DNA from: Vibrio sp.
Lineage (GTDB): Bacteria; Pseudomonadota; Gammaproteobacteria; Enterobacterales; Vibrionaceae
Length of the DNA: 20,368 nt
Direction of reading: 5' to 3'
NCBI GenBank assembly: GCA_007124475.1
Contig: SLFB01000276.1
Coordinates: 1 to 20,368, forward strand
Below, one piece after another: positions 1 through 7,523 of this stretch. Numbering within the stretch: the stretch's first letter is position 1; each line of letters starts with the position of its first letter. The translations under genes were made by a program, and so were the position numbers. The notes under the pieces were generated by a model, which made no database searches, was not told the DNA's origin, and worked only from the letters and a program-made list of their open reading frames with translations.

Positions 1-118
1 CCCTTCCTACTTGAAGCAGCAGGAGGGCAACGATCGATCACCCCAATCGCATAGTCTTTCTATGCGATTGGGGATAAATTCATTTTCCGCCTACCTGCAA
101 CGCCAGATGGGTTGGGTA
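1..118. repeat. ERIC element copy A (cut by window edge)
   Basis: ERIC-type intergenic repeat. It begins inside the left terminal arm (CCCTTCCTACTTGAAGCAGC) and ends with a right arm containing CTACCTGCAA and GGGTA. Its core is a perfect inverted repeat: arms 41-54 and 60-73 (CCCCAATCGCATAG and its exact complement) around a 5-base loop. It lies just past the 3' end of the exonuclease gene, so the hairpin probably sits in that gene's mRNA tail. The same arms recur in six other places in this window. The family call rests on remembered ERIC consensus features (TATACCC ends, GTTGCAGG arm, CCCC...GGGG core). Confidence 0.85.
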
Positions 119-140
119 AGAAGTTGCCGGATTCATACCA

Positions 141-857
141 TCATAACCAGAATTTTTTCACTTGATCGGCGTCTGAATAATGATGGGCAATTTGCGCTTG
201 CATTAATTCAGCTGTCGCAATAGCATCGGTCAACGCATGGTGAGGTGGGTAGTCTGGTAAATGATAACGCTGCCTTGCTTGACCAAGGCGAAGAGATTCA
301 GGTTTTTTCCCACGTAATTTATTCCAGATCCCCGATGTTAGGCGCTTTTGAATATTACTTTCTATTTGCATCGTATCAATAATCGGGAACTCAATCCCTT
401 CGGCAATTCTGCGTTTAAAAGCTTGATCAAGGAATTCACGCTCAATAACATGATAATGCACAACCACGATTTTACCGGATAGCTCGGTCAATAATGGTTG
501 TATGATCTCTTTTAAATCAGGAGCGTCCATAATATCATTATGAGTAATACCATGAATGACAACAGACTCTTCATCTAATTTTTGCCGAGGACGTACCGTC
601 CAATGTTTTGCTCGATTAAGAAAAACCCGCTGTAAAGTAAAGGGGACTAAACCAATCGTAATAATCTCATCTTTGTTTGCGTCTAGGCCCGTCGTTTCAA
701 AGTCCATGGCAACAAATTCAATTTCTTTTAATGCCGTTTGACCCGATGTTATCTCAGTTTGATAGAATTCTTGTAGTAGGGGTGATTTAACGACACCTTG
801 CTTGGCCTGATATTTATACGGCCAGTCAATGCAAGGGGCTTGGAGCAATCCTTTCAT
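141..857 (-). CDS. DEDDh-family 3'-5' exonuclease (DnaQ-like)
   Basis: Predicted 3'-5' exonuclease of the DnaQ/RNase T fold, about 238 residues, acting on DNA or RNA ends in the cytoplasm. Exo I is the DFETTG motif (Asp and Glu near residues 52 and 54). Exo II lies around the HGITHNDIMD region and the following HYHVIEREFLD. Exo III is HHALTDAIATAELM, with the His and Asp expected of a DEDDh enzyme. About 50 residues precede the nuclease domain and are not recognised. A GTG at 863 would add two residues, but it overlaps the Shine-Dalgarno sequence AGAGG. The ATG at 857 has that site about 5 bases upstream and is preferred. The start lies 8 bases after the stop of the DUF294 gene, so the two are almost certainly translated from one mRNA. 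It is not the replicative epsilon subunit, which is encoded by a separate dnaQ in such genomes (inference). The substrate is unknown. Confidence 0.88.
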   Translation of the reverse strand: MKGLLQAPCIDWPYKYQAKQGVVKSPLLQEFYQTEITSGQTALKEIEFVAMDFETTGLDANKDEIITIGLVPFTLQRVFLNRAKHWTVRPRQKLDEESVVIHGITHNDIMDAPDLKEIIQPLLTELSGKIVVVHYHVIEREFLDQAFKRRIAEGIEFPIIDTMQIESNIQKRLTSGIWNKLRGKKPESLRLGQARQRYHLPDYPPHHALTDAIATAELMQAQIAHHYSDADQVKKFWL

Positions 858-865
858 ATTCACCT

Positions 866-2755
866 CTATTTAAAGCTGCTACTTGCTTGATAACGATACT
901 TGAGGAAGTTTTGCCCATTACTTAAGATTTGAAAGGCATCCTTTAAATTACGTCGTTCAAAATCAGATAAATTTTCTGGCTCAATATTGTTATCTGGTTG
1001 AATCTCGTTTTCCACATCGAGAGCTTGATGACGAATACGAACCATTGAAATAAATTCTAGTGCATCTCGTAAATCTTGCCCACGCCCTTTGGGTAAGATC
1101 CCTGCATCAATAACATCATCAAGGCGCTCAAAAGAGTTTTTAGCTCGAGAGCCAACTGCAAGAGCATGTACCCGAATAAGATCGGCTAAGGGAGCGGTAC
1201 CACGGCGTTTTAGGTTGATTGAATTATTATGGCGGCCATCTTTTTCCATCACGAAATTTTTGAAAAAACCAAGTGGGGGAGTACGGTTAAGCGCATTACG
1301 GGCTAAACAAGCTAAGAAGCGGTTGTTGCGTCTGGCGCGGCGAACAATAAAGCCGTTGAGTTGTTCTGCCCATTTTAAGCGACCATAAACGCCGTCTAAA
1401 TCAAAGAAAATTGAAGCATTAAGTAATGCTTTAGGGTTGGGGTTATCTATCCAATCAGCAAAACACTCTTCCCACTGCTGACGAGTCATGCGCCACATAG
1501 GATTGGTTGCCATTATCTCACCAGTACAATAGCTATAACCACACTTATCTAAGCCGTCACAGACAAATTTAGCTAAATCAGTAAAATATTGACCATGCTG
1601 CGCTTCATCATAGCTATCATCAAGAAGTAATGCGTTATCTTGATCGGTGACAATCAATTGTTCATCGCGTCCCATGGAGCCAAGAGCAAGAAAACAGTAA
1701 GGAATAGGCGGTTCACCAAGTTGCTCTTCAGCCAGCTCCAACAACCTTTGTTTGAAACTACGGCCAATGGTTGACATCGCTGTGCCAACCATATGCGAGT
1801 TTGCATCCTCATTAACCAAGCGGACAAAGGCGTATTTGACTTGTTTGGCTAGGTTGGCTAAATCTTCAACGCTATTTTGATGGAAAATGGTACTGACTAA
1901 CAATAACGAGTTATGAGACTCATGGCGAACAATATCAGTAATATCAATAATACCTATGGGTTGTCCCTCTTTGATCACAGGTAAATGATGAACGTTATAG
2001 CGCAACATAAATAGCATGGCTTCATAGACATAGGCATTATGATCAAGCGAGATCACTTCACTGGTCATGACTTCAGTGACAGAACTTGCGTGATCTAAAC
2101 CACAAGCTATGACTCGGCGGCACAAATCTCTATCCGTTAAAATCCCCACTACCGGGCTACTGTCATCTTCATTATCTTTCAGAATACTGGGGTCGATAAT
2201 TAGCAGTGAAGAGACATTCTCATCGGACATTTTGACAGCCGCTTCTTGGATAGAAGCATCGTTATAAACGAAAGGGGCTTCTCTGGTCAGTAGATGTTTT
2301 ACTTTTGATGTCGTTAAATCGTTTTGCTCTTGCGTGTTAGACACCGTTTGTCGTAAACGTGCATTATCTTGAACTTCTACATAATCAGCAAAACTATCAT
2401 ATTCATCATACAACTTTTGGAACACGGCTTCAGGCATACAATAAATTAAAGTATCTTCAGTTGCCGTAACAGGAAAGCGAACTTTGTTATTAGTTAACAG
2501 TCCCATTTGACCAAATAATCCACCCTCGGTAAGTCGGTTGTAAAGTTCACCTTTGCGTCGATACACTTCAACGACACCACTGCGAACAATGTATAAATCT
2601 TGGATATGATCGCCTGCATGAATGATAGGTGTGTCTTGCCGATAGTAAGCAATTTCAATTTGATGCACTGCTTCATCTAAAGCCGACTCCGGTAGCTCAC
2701 AAAAAGGTGGGTATTGGGTCAAAAAGTTTTTAATTTCAATTAACTCGACTTCCAT
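866..2755 (-). CDS. cNMP-binding / CBS-pair / DUF294 nucleotidyltransferase-like protein
   Basis: A 629-residue cytoplasmic signalling-type protein. Domains in order: a cyclic-nucleotide-binding-like domain (about 10-130, with VRSGVVEVYRR and GGLFGQMGLL), a CBS pair (about 155-285, with GILTDRDLCRRV and GIIDITDIVRH), a DUF294 nucleotidyltransferase-like domain (about 300-440) and a C-terminal helical DUF294_C region. The nucleotidyltransferase signature LGSMGRDEQLIVTDQDNALL keeps the GS...R..Q/D..D pattern shared with GlnD and GlnE type enzymes. Both effector modules should bind nucleotides, so the protein probably senses an adenylate or cyclic nucleotide and acts on a partner. No substrate can be named. 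The ATG at 2755 has a good CAGGAG site 7 bases upstream. The downstream gene encodes an exonuclease, a pairing seen in other gammaproteobacteria, often near acetate uptake genes. No actP-like gene is present here. Confidence 0.9.
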   Translation of the reverse strand: MEVELIEIKNFLTQYPPFCELPESALDEAVHQIEIAYYRQDTPIIHAGDHIQDLYIVRSGVVEVYRRKGELYNRLTEGGLFGQMGLLTNNKVRFPVTATEDTLIYCMPEAVFQKLYDEYDSFADYVEVQDNARLRQTVSNTQEQNDLTTSKVKHLLTREAPFVYNDASIQEAAVKMSDENVSSLLIIDPSILKDNEDDSSPVVGILTDRDLCRRVIACGLDHASSVTEVMTSEVISLDHNAYVYEAMLFMLRYNVHHLPVIKEGQPIGIIDITDIVRHESHNSLLLVSTIFHQNSVEDLANLAKQVKYAFVRLVNEDANSHMVGTAMSTIGRSFKQRLLELAEEQLGEPPIPYCFLALGSMGRDEQLIVTDQDNALLLDDSYDEAQHGQYFTDLAKFVCDGLDKCGYSYCTGEIMATNPMWRMTRQQWEECFADWIDNPNPKALLNASIFFDLDGVYGRLKWAEQLNGFIVRRARRNNRFLACLARNALNRTPPLGFFKNFVMEKDGRHNNSINLKRRGTAPLADLIRVHALAVGSRAKNSFERLDDVIDAGILPKGRGQDLRDALEFISMVRIRHQALDVENEIQPDNNIEPENLSDFERRNLKDAFQILSNGQNFLKYRYQASSSFK

Positions 2756-2817
2756 TAATAGACTCCTGAGGCAAAAACAATCTGACTTAAGTTGGTATGC
2801 CGTGACATGGATGATTA

Positions 2818-2847
2818 CCGGCTACCTGCAATATAATTAGGGTATAT
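2818..2847. repeat. ERIC right-end remnant next to copy B
   Basis: The stretch GGCTACCTGCAATATAATTA followed by GGGTATA resembles the right terminal arm of an ERIC element (compare CCTACCTGCAA...GGGTATA at the end of the window). It ends where copy B begins and shares the TATA junction. No matching core or left arm is seen before it, so it appears to be a fragment left by an older element. Confidence 0.5.
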
Positions 2848-2971
2848 ACCCTTCCTGCTTGAAGTAGCAGAGGTGCTGCTACGCGAGCTCAGTCCAATCA
2901 CATAGCCTATCTATGCTCATAGGACATGACTCACTTTCCGCTGATCTGCAACTCGAAGTTGTTTGGCTATA
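2845..2971. repeat. ERIC element copy B (127 bases, complete)
   Basis: Complete ERIC-type repeat. The left end is TATACCCTTCCTGCTTGAAG, the central part contains CCAATCACATAGCCTATCTA, and the right end is CTGCAACTCGAAGTTG followed by GGCTATA. Its length of 127 bases equals the usual ERIC length. The core palindrome is partly decayed (TCCAATC...CATAGGA). With the remnant before it, it fills much of the 323-base gap between the divergent DUF294 and barrel genes. The rest of that gap (2756-2817 and 2972-3078) should hold the two promoters, but no confident -35/-10 pair was found. Confidence 0.9.
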
Positions 2972-3078
2972 GCCTACACTATTTTCACGGCTAATGCAGA
3001 TTTGAGGCAAAGATTACTCTTTTCTTTAACAGATTGATTTATGATTAAATAAATGGACAACAGTGGGCTGGTGCATCT

Positions 3079-3696
3079 ATGAAACGTTTATTATTGATGG
3101 GTATTTTGCTGACACCTTTTGGGCTAGTGGCAGAGACAAAACCGAATACTCAGTTTGATAATTATAATCTATTTGAAGCTGAGTTAACCTCAGGAACCAT
3201 GGATGGTGTATACGCAGCGGGTCGAAGTGATAATACGACGGCATTGGCTATTCATCTTAGCTATCGGCCTTTGGCGAATCAGTTATTGTTGATCAGTGAT
3301 TATAGCGCGCGTTTTTATCATCCACAGGATCAAACTGTTGAGCAATATCGCTTGAGAGTGGGGGCGGGGTATTTCTGGCCGTTGCGAGAGAACTTACACT
3401 TATTAACCCATATTAAGGTTGGTGGATTACGCATTAGTGGCAATCAAGTGACCAATAACTTAACGCGTGAAATTTATAGTGCGGATTTAGGGTTACGCTA
3501 TGCGCTTAGTGAGCATTGGTTGATAAGCTTACTTGCTGAAGCGAACTTTAATCATTGGCAAGATGAATATGTTTATGCTCTAAAAGCGGATTACCAACTT
3601 AACCGCCGCTTAGCACTTGGCGCCATGATGACTTTTCGTGATGGGGAATATCAAGATATTAATGAGTTTGGCATGACGCTGCGCATTCATTACTAA
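3079..3696 (+). CDS. Outer-membrane beta-barrel protein, family not recognised
   Basis: A 205-residue protein with an N-terminal signal peptide: MKR, a hydrophobic core LLLMGILLTPFGL, and a likely cleavage after VA at residue 18. The mature part alternates hydrophobic and polar residues in many short strands. It ends in an aromatic residue (FGMTLRIHY), the pattern recognised by the BAM insertion machinery. This supports a small porin-like or OmpW/OmpA-size barrel of perhaps 8-10 strands. No specific family motif was recognised, so transport, adhesion or structural roles cannot be separated. The Shine-Dalgarno before the ATG is poor (GGTG at most). The gene is monocistronic and bracketed by two same-orientation ERIC repeats, one ending 107 bases before its start and one beginning about 5 bases after its stop. 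Confidence 0.75.
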   Translation: MKRLLLMGILLTPFGLVAETKPNTQFDNYNLFEAELTSGTMDGVYAAGRSDNTTALAIHLSYRPLANQLLLISDYSARFYHPQDQTVEQYRLRVGAGYFWPLRENLHLLTHIKVGGLRISGNQVTNNLTREIYSADLGLRYALSEHWLISLLAEANFNHWQDEYVYALKADYQLNRRLALGAMMTFRDGEYQDINEFGMTLRIHY

Positions 3697-3700
3697 GTAC

Positions 3701-3827
3701 GCTGTCCTTTTTGCTCTACTTGAGGTTGCAGGGGCTAGGTTTAATCACCGCCATCACATAGCCTATCTATGCTCATTGGGTATGATTCACTGGCAGCCTA
3801 CCTGCAACGTTAAGTTGTTTGGGGATA
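3701..3827. repeat. ERIC element copy C (degenerate)
   Basis: Degenerate ERIC-type repeat between the convergent barrel and aspC genes. The left arm is decayed (CTCTACTTGAGGTTGCAGG). The core CCATCACATAGCCTATCTAT and the right arm CCTACCTGCAACGTTAAGTT with GGGGATA are clear. The span of 127 bases fits the family. It begins about 5 bases after the barrel stop codon and ends 8 bases short of the aspC stop, so it forms the 3' tail of both transcripts. No separate T-rich terminator is visible there. Confidence 0.8.
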
Positions 3828-3835
3828 AATCAGAG

Positions 3836-5026
3836 CTATAAAACGACTTTAATGCCTTCACATAATGGCGACATATTATTTTTAGTCATTCCGGCTACGC
3901 TTATCCGTCCAGAACCCACGATATAGATTGCAAACTCTTGTTTTAAACGTTCAACTTGTTGTTTGCTCAAACCAGAGAATGAGAACATGCCATTTTGACG
4001 CTTAATAAAGCTAAAATCAGCTTCGACGCCAAGCTCTGTTAGGCGAGTAACAAACAGCTCACGCATTGCTTGAATCCGTTCGCGCATTTCGGCTACTTCA
4101 GCTTCCCATTCAGCGCGCAAGGCTGGATTTTGCAGGATATAAGTCACAACGGCAGCGCCGTGAGCAGGTGGATTAGAGTAAATCGAGCGAATAATGGCTT
4201 TCACTTGTGAAAATGCGGTATTCGCAATATCAGCTGAATCCGCCACTAAGGTAAAGGCACCAACACGCTCATTATACAAACCGAAATTTTTTGAGAACGA
4301 TGAAGCCACTAAAATCTCAGGATTGTGCTGTGCAAAAATACGTAGCCCAGCGGCATCTTCTTCTACGCCGGAAGCAAAGCCTTGATAAGCAAAATCAAAT
4401 AGAGGCAATAAGCCTTTTCGAGCCACTAACTTAGCTAAGGTTTCCCACTCTTCAAGCGTTGGATCAATGCCGGTAGGGTTATGGCAGCAACCATGCAGTA
4501 GTACCACATCGCCAGCAGAGGCTTGCTCAAGATCGGCAAGCATAGCAGGGAAGTCTTTGTCTTTTTTGTTGGCATCGTAATAAGTGTATTCTTTGGTTTC
4601 TAGGCCAGCTGCGGCAAAGACGCCGTGATGATTAGCCCATGTTGGATTACTGATCCAAACTTTGACCTCTCCGAGGTGACGCTTAATGAATTCACCAGCC
4701 ACACGAAGAGCGCCAGTACCACCTGGAGCTTGTGCCGTTTTAGCTCGTTGACTTGAAATGATTTCTGCTTGTTCTCCAAACAACAGTTGCTGTACTGCCG
4801 CAGCATATTCTGCCGTACCTTCGATGGTCAAGTAAGACTTGGTTTTTTCTGATTCCAGTAGTGCCGCTTCGGCTTTTTTCACCGTGTTTAAAACGGGAGT
4901 TTCGCCAGACTCATTTTTGTAAATACCAACCCCAAGGTTAATTTTGTCTGTTCTCGGATCATTCTTAAACTCTTCAGTTAAACCAAGAATGGGATCTGCT
5001 GGGGCAGCGACAACTTTTTCAAACAT
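3836..5026 (-). CDS. aspC: Aspartate aminotransferase (class I, PLP-dependent)
   Basis: Transfers the amino group between aspartate and 2-oxoglutarate, giving oxaloacetate and glutamate. The family also handles aromatic amino acids to some degree. The protein is very close in text to E. coli AspC. Starting at MFEK it has 396 residues, the same length as AspC. Visible landmarks are the substrate/PLP segment APGGTGALR (near 100-108), HGCCHNPTGIDPT, Asp211 in DFAYQGF, the PLP-binding lysine K246 in SSFSKNFGLYNERVG, and Arg374 in GSGRISVAG for the substrate carboxylate. An ATG at 5035 would add three residues, but it lacks a ribosome site and the family starts at MFE. The ATG at 5026 has a weak GGA 8 bases before it. 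A TyrB-type aromatic aminotransferase is the alternative, but the sequence favours AspC. It has its own promoter at 5193-5221. Confidence 0.95.
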   Translation of the reverse strand: MFEKVVAAPADPILGLTEEFKNDPRTDKINLGVGIYKNESGETPVLNTVKKAEAALLESEKTKSYLTIEGTAEYAAAVQQLLFGEQAEIISSQRAKTAQAPGGTGALRVAGEFIKRHLGEVKVWISNPTWANHHGVFAAAGLETKEYTYYDANKKDKDFPAMLADLEQASAGDVVLLHGCCHNPTGIDPTLEEWETLAKLVARKGLLPLFDFAYQGFASGVEEDAAGLRIFAQHNPEILVASSFSKNFGLYNERVGAFTLVADSADIANTAFSQVKAIIRSIYSNPPAHGAAVVTYILQNPALRAEWEAEVAEMRERIQAMRELFVTRLTELGVEADFSFIKRQNGMFSFSGLSKQQVERLKQEFAIYIVGSGRISVAGMTKNNMSPLCEGIKVVL

Positions 5027-5090
5027 AATGTGCATCCATGTAAAGTTAAGGTGATACTTTTACTATCAGCAATTGCAGAGGTTATGGTGT

Positions 5091-5106
5091 TCTGATGGTC
5101 ATCAGA
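5091..5106. promoter_or_regulatory. Perfect palindrome in the aspC leader
   Basis: TCTGATG-GT-CATCAGA is an exact 7-base inverted repeat with a 2-base centre. It lies about 65 bases upstream of the aspC start and about 80 bases downstream of the predicted transcription start. It could be an operator or an mRNA hairpin. It does not match the TyrR box, and no binding protein is identified. Confidence 0.35.
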
Positions 5107-5192
5107 TGAGTATTTATCCCTGATTGGATGAAATATTTAACCGTCAAACTGCAACGCTTTGTAGTGTGAGTAGAGAAAATAGGTGTTCACTA

Positions 5193-5221
5193 GTTATACC
5201 TTTCTGGCAGTATAGTGACAA
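5193..5221 (-). promoter_or_regulatory. Predicted sigma-70 promoter for aspC
   Basis: Read on the minus strand, the -35 is TTGTCA (5216-5221) and the -10 is TATAAC (5193-5198), with an exact 17-base spacer. Each hexamer is 5 of 6 to consensus. It lies between the asnS terminator and aspC and would leave a leader of about 160 bases. This is the best promoter seen in the window. Confidence 0.65.
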
Positions 5222-5241
5222 CCATCACGTTTAATAAACCC

Positions 5242-5272
5242 AAAAAAAACCTCCGCGCTGCGAAGGTTTTTT
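5242..5272 (-). terminator. Rho-independent terminator of asnS
   Basis: A 7-base stem, CCTCCGC (5250-5256) and GCGAAGG (5260-5266), with a 3-base loop and one G-T pair. Eight A residues lie on one side and six T residues on the other, so it can work in both directions. It follows the asnS stop by about 10 bases on the minus strand, separating asnS from the aspC promoter. Confidence 0.85.
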
Positions 5273-5283
5273 AACAAGTTGAT

Positions 5284-6684
5284 TTAGAAATTAGCGCTAC
5301 GTGGTGTACGTGGGAATGGGATCACATCGCGGACGTTGCCCATGCCAGTGACATAAGAGACTAAACGTTCAAAACCAAGACCGAATCCTGCATGAGGAAC
5401 CGTGCCATAACGACGTAAATCACGATACCAGCTCATATGCTCAGGGTCGATATCCATCTCAATCATACGAGCATCCAAAACATCTAGGCGCTCTTCACGT
5501 TGTGAACCACCGATAATTTCGCCAATGCCTGGTGCCAAAACGTCCATCGCTGCAACCGTTTTACCATCGTCATTAAGGCGCATGTAAAATGCCTTAATAT
5601 CTTTTGGATAGTTTTTGACGATCACTGGGGCCTTGAAATGCTCTTCAGCTAGGTAACGTTCGTGTTCAGAAGAAAGGTCGATACCCCATTCAACGTCAAA
5701 TTCAAATTTGCGGCCAGATTCGATTAGGATATCAATCGCATCAGTATAATCAACTTGAGCAAAATCAGATTGTACAAATTGCTCTAGACGGGTAATCGCT
5801 TCTTTATCAATGCGAGAAGCAAAGAATTCTAAATCATCACGGCGTTCGGTGAGCACAGCATTAAAGACATACTTAAGCATATCTTCCGCTAATTTAGCTA
5901 CGTCATTTAAGTCAGCGAAAGCAACTTCAGGCTCAACCATCCAAAATTCTGCTAAGTGACGGCTAGTATTCGAGTTTTCTGCACGGAATGTCGGGCCGAA
6001 AGTATACACCTTACTTAATGCACAAGCATAAGCTTCAGCATTCAACTGACCAGATACGGTTAAGAATGTCTCTTTACCGAAGAAATCTTCGTTAAAGTCA
6101 ATATCACCGTTTTCTTTATGAGGTAGGTTTGCTAAATCTAAGGTTGAAACGCGGAACATTTCACCCGCACCTTCTGCATCGGATGCGGTGATGAGCGGAG
6201 CAGAAACCCAAAAGTAACCTTGCTCATGATAAAAGCGATGAATGGCTTGCGATAAGCAGTTACGTACACGCGCCACTGCACCAATCACATTGGTTCTTGG
6301 ACGAAGGTGAGCCACTTCACGTAAATATTCAATTGAATGGCGAGTTTTCGCCATTGGATAGGTTTCGGCATCCTCTACCCAACCGACAACGTTTAGTTCA
6401 GTTGCGGCTAGTTCAAAATCTTGGCCACTGGCAGGCGATTCAACGACTGTCCCTGTGATTTCTACTGAACATCCCGTAGTAAGCTTCAATACTTCGTCTT
6501 GATAGTTATTCAGAGTATTCGGGACCACGGCCTGAATCGGGTCGAAACAAGAGCCGTCATATAAGGCAAGGAATGAGATTCCAGCTTTGGAATCACGACG
6601 TGTACGGATCCAGCCGCGAACAGTGACTTCACTGTCTACTGCAAGCTTACCGCTTAGTACGTCTTTAACAGGCGCGTAAGTCAT
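5284..6684 (-). CDS. asnS: Asparaginyl-tRNA synthetase
   Basis: Charges tRNA-Asn with asparagine using ATP; a cytoplasmic class IIb synthetase. The N-terminal OB-fold anticodon-binding domain (about 1-110) contains VTVRGWIRTRRDSKAGISFL. The catalytic domain carries motif 2 (FRAENSNTSRHLAEFWMVEPE region) and motif 3 (GFGLGFERL) near the C-terminus. From ATG 6684 the protein starts MTYAPVKDVL and has 466 residues, the same as E. coli AsnS. An upstream ATG at 6702 would add METILN, but that stretch encodes the likely ribosome site (GGAGA), so 6684 is preferred. The spacing from that site (about 11 bases) is somewhat long. It is single-copy in layout, with its own terminator. Residue similarity to E. 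coli AsnS is very high throughout and no key residue is missing. Confidence 0.97.
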   Translation of the reverse strand: MTYAPVKDVLSGKLAVDSEVTVRGWIRTRRDSKAGISFLALYDGSCFDPIQAVVPNTLNNYQDEVLKLTTGCSVEITGTVVESPASGQDFELAATELNVVGWVEDAETYPMAKTRHSIEYLREVAHLRPRTNVIGAVARVRNCLSQAIHRFYHEQGYFWVSAPLITASDAEGAGEMFRVSTLDLANLPHKENGDIDFNEDFFGKETFLTVSGQLNAEAYACALSKVYTFGPTFRAENSNTSRHLAEFWMVEPEVAFADLNDVAKLAEDMLKYVFNAVLTERRDDLEFFASRIDKEAITRLEQFVQSDFAQVDYTDAIDILIESGRKFEFDVEWGIDLSSEHERYLAEEHFKAPVIVKNYPKDIKAFYMRLNDDGKTVAAMDVLAPGIGEIIGGSQREERLDVLDARMIEMDIDPEHMSWYRDLRRYGTVPHAGFGLGFERLVSYVTGMGNVRDVIPFPRTPRSANF

Positions 6685-6728
6685 GTTTAAAATCGTCTCC
6701 ATTTAGGTAGTCATCTAGCTGTGTTGGT

Positions 6729-6758
6729 ATGATATTGCTGTGGATAGCGACACATCAA
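6729..6758 (-). promoter_or_regulatory. Possible asnS promoter
   Basis: On the minus strand, TTGATG (6753-6758) and TATCAT (6729-6734) are separated by 18 bases, matching consensus at 4 and 5 of 6. The position, about 45 bases before the asnS start, is suitable. The match is modest, so the call is tentative. Confidence 0.35.
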
Positions 6759-6759
6759 A

Positions 6760-7010
6760 GCCGATTTGGCGGTTACACGTAAGTTAAGCGCCAAGCAACG
6801 GTTAAATCCAAACAAAGCTTAAGTTGATTTATAATTATCAGTTCAATCACACATATTACCTGTCAATTTATTCGCATCAACCTTTAATATCGTTTGATTG
6901 TTGATTTATTACTCGAAAGACTAAATTGTTTAAATAAATGATGGTTAATGAGCATAAAACCGATGTTTATTCAGCCAATATCACCAAAAGCAAGGATGAT
7001 TGAAATACGC
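6760..7010. other. Divergent asnS-queD intergenic region
   Basis: The gap between divergent asnS and queD is about 385 bases, including the candidate promoters at its two ends. This AT-rich middle part has no ERIC repeat, no clear hairpin with a T tract and no supported reading frame. I looked for a preQ1-type riboswitch before queD and did not see one. Confidence 0.4.
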
Positions 7011-7039
7011 TTGTCTGTCCGTGCGAGATTCCGTAGTAT
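7011..7039 (+). promoter_or_regulatory. Possible queD promoter
   Basis: TTGTCT (7011-7016) and TAGTAT (7034-7039) are separated by 17 bases, each 4 of 6 to sigma-70 consensus. The leader to the queD ATG would be short, about 25 bases. The weak hexamers make this tentative. Confidence 0.35.
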
Positions 7040-7069
7040 GACGCCTCATTTTTAAGCTTGAGTATTACG

Positions 7070-7429
7070 ATGAAAACTGAAATTTACAAAGAGTTCATGT
7101 TTGAAGCCGCCCACCATCTACCACATGTGCCTGCTGGGCATAAATGTGGCCGCTTACATGGACACTCTTTTTTGGTTCGTCTTTATGTCGCAGGTGAGGT
7201 TGATCCACAAACTGGGTGGTTGATTGATTTTGCAGAAATTAAAGCAGCGTTTCAGCCCATTTATGACCGCTTAGATCATTATTACTTAAATGACATTGAA
7301 GGATTAGAGAATCCAACTAGCGAAGTCTTAGCAAAATGGATCTGGCAACAGTTAAAACCTAGTTTACCTTTGCTGAGTAAAGTTGAAATAAAAGAAACTT
7401 GTACCGCTGGTTGTATTTATACCGGTTAA
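7070..7429 (+). CDS. queD: 6-carboxy-5,6,7,8-tetrahydropterin synthase
   Basis: Converts 7,8-dihydroneopterin triphosphate to 6-carboxytetrahydropterin in the queuosine tRNA-modification pathway. The 119-residue protein is nearly the length of E. coli QueD (121). Zinc ligands are visible as His15 in FEAAHHLPH and His30/His32 in RLHGHS. The catalytic Cys26 lies in GHKCGRLHGH, the cysteine-containing motif that marks QueD rather than eukaryotic PTPS. The end KETCTAGCIY is also typical. A TTG at 7058 could extend it by four residues, but the ATG at 7070 matches the family start. Its ribosome site is weak (TTGAG, 7 bases upstream). No other queuosine gene is adjacent. It is divergent from asnS and ends at a shared bidirectional terminator with sdaA. 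Confidence 0.95.
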   Translation: MKTEIYKEFMFEAAHHLPHVPAGHKCGRLHGHSFLVRLYVAGEVDPQTGWLIDFAEIKAAFQPIYDRLDHYYLNDIEGLENPTSEVLAKWIWQQLKPSLPLLSKVEIKETCTAGCIYTG

Positions 7430-7467
7430 GTTTAACGTTAAAGATAATTCGCACACATGGTGATATT

Positions 7468-7498
7468 AAAAAAGCCCGCATCTATATTGCGGGCTTTT
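7468..7498. terminator. Bidirectional terminator between queD and sdaA
   Basis: Perfect 7-base stem, GCCCGCA (7474-7480) and TGCGGGC (7488-7494), with a 7-base loop. Six A residues lie before it and four T after it. It sits between the convergent stops of queD and sdaA and should serve both. Confidence 0.9.
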
Positions 7499-7523
7499 GT
7501 TCTTTTTAAACATTACCTTATGA

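Noticed and set aside
41..73. Perfect 14-base hairpin of ERIC copy A as a rho-independent terminator for the exonuclease gene
   Set aside because: It has no T tract after the stem on the minus strand, and it is the standard ERIC core.
11..223. Plus-strand 70-codon frame at the left edge
   Set aside because: It runs through an ERIC repeat and then antisense to the exonuclease gene, with no ribosome site.
1089..1388. Antisense frame inside the DUF294 gene
   Set aside because: It is a shadow of the sense coding frame, with no ribosome site and a composition typical of reverse-complement codons.
5026..5062. TGTAAA and TTTTAC motifs near the aspC start resembling TyrR half-sites
   Set aside because: The spacing is 13-14 bases instead of 6, so they do not form a TyrR box.
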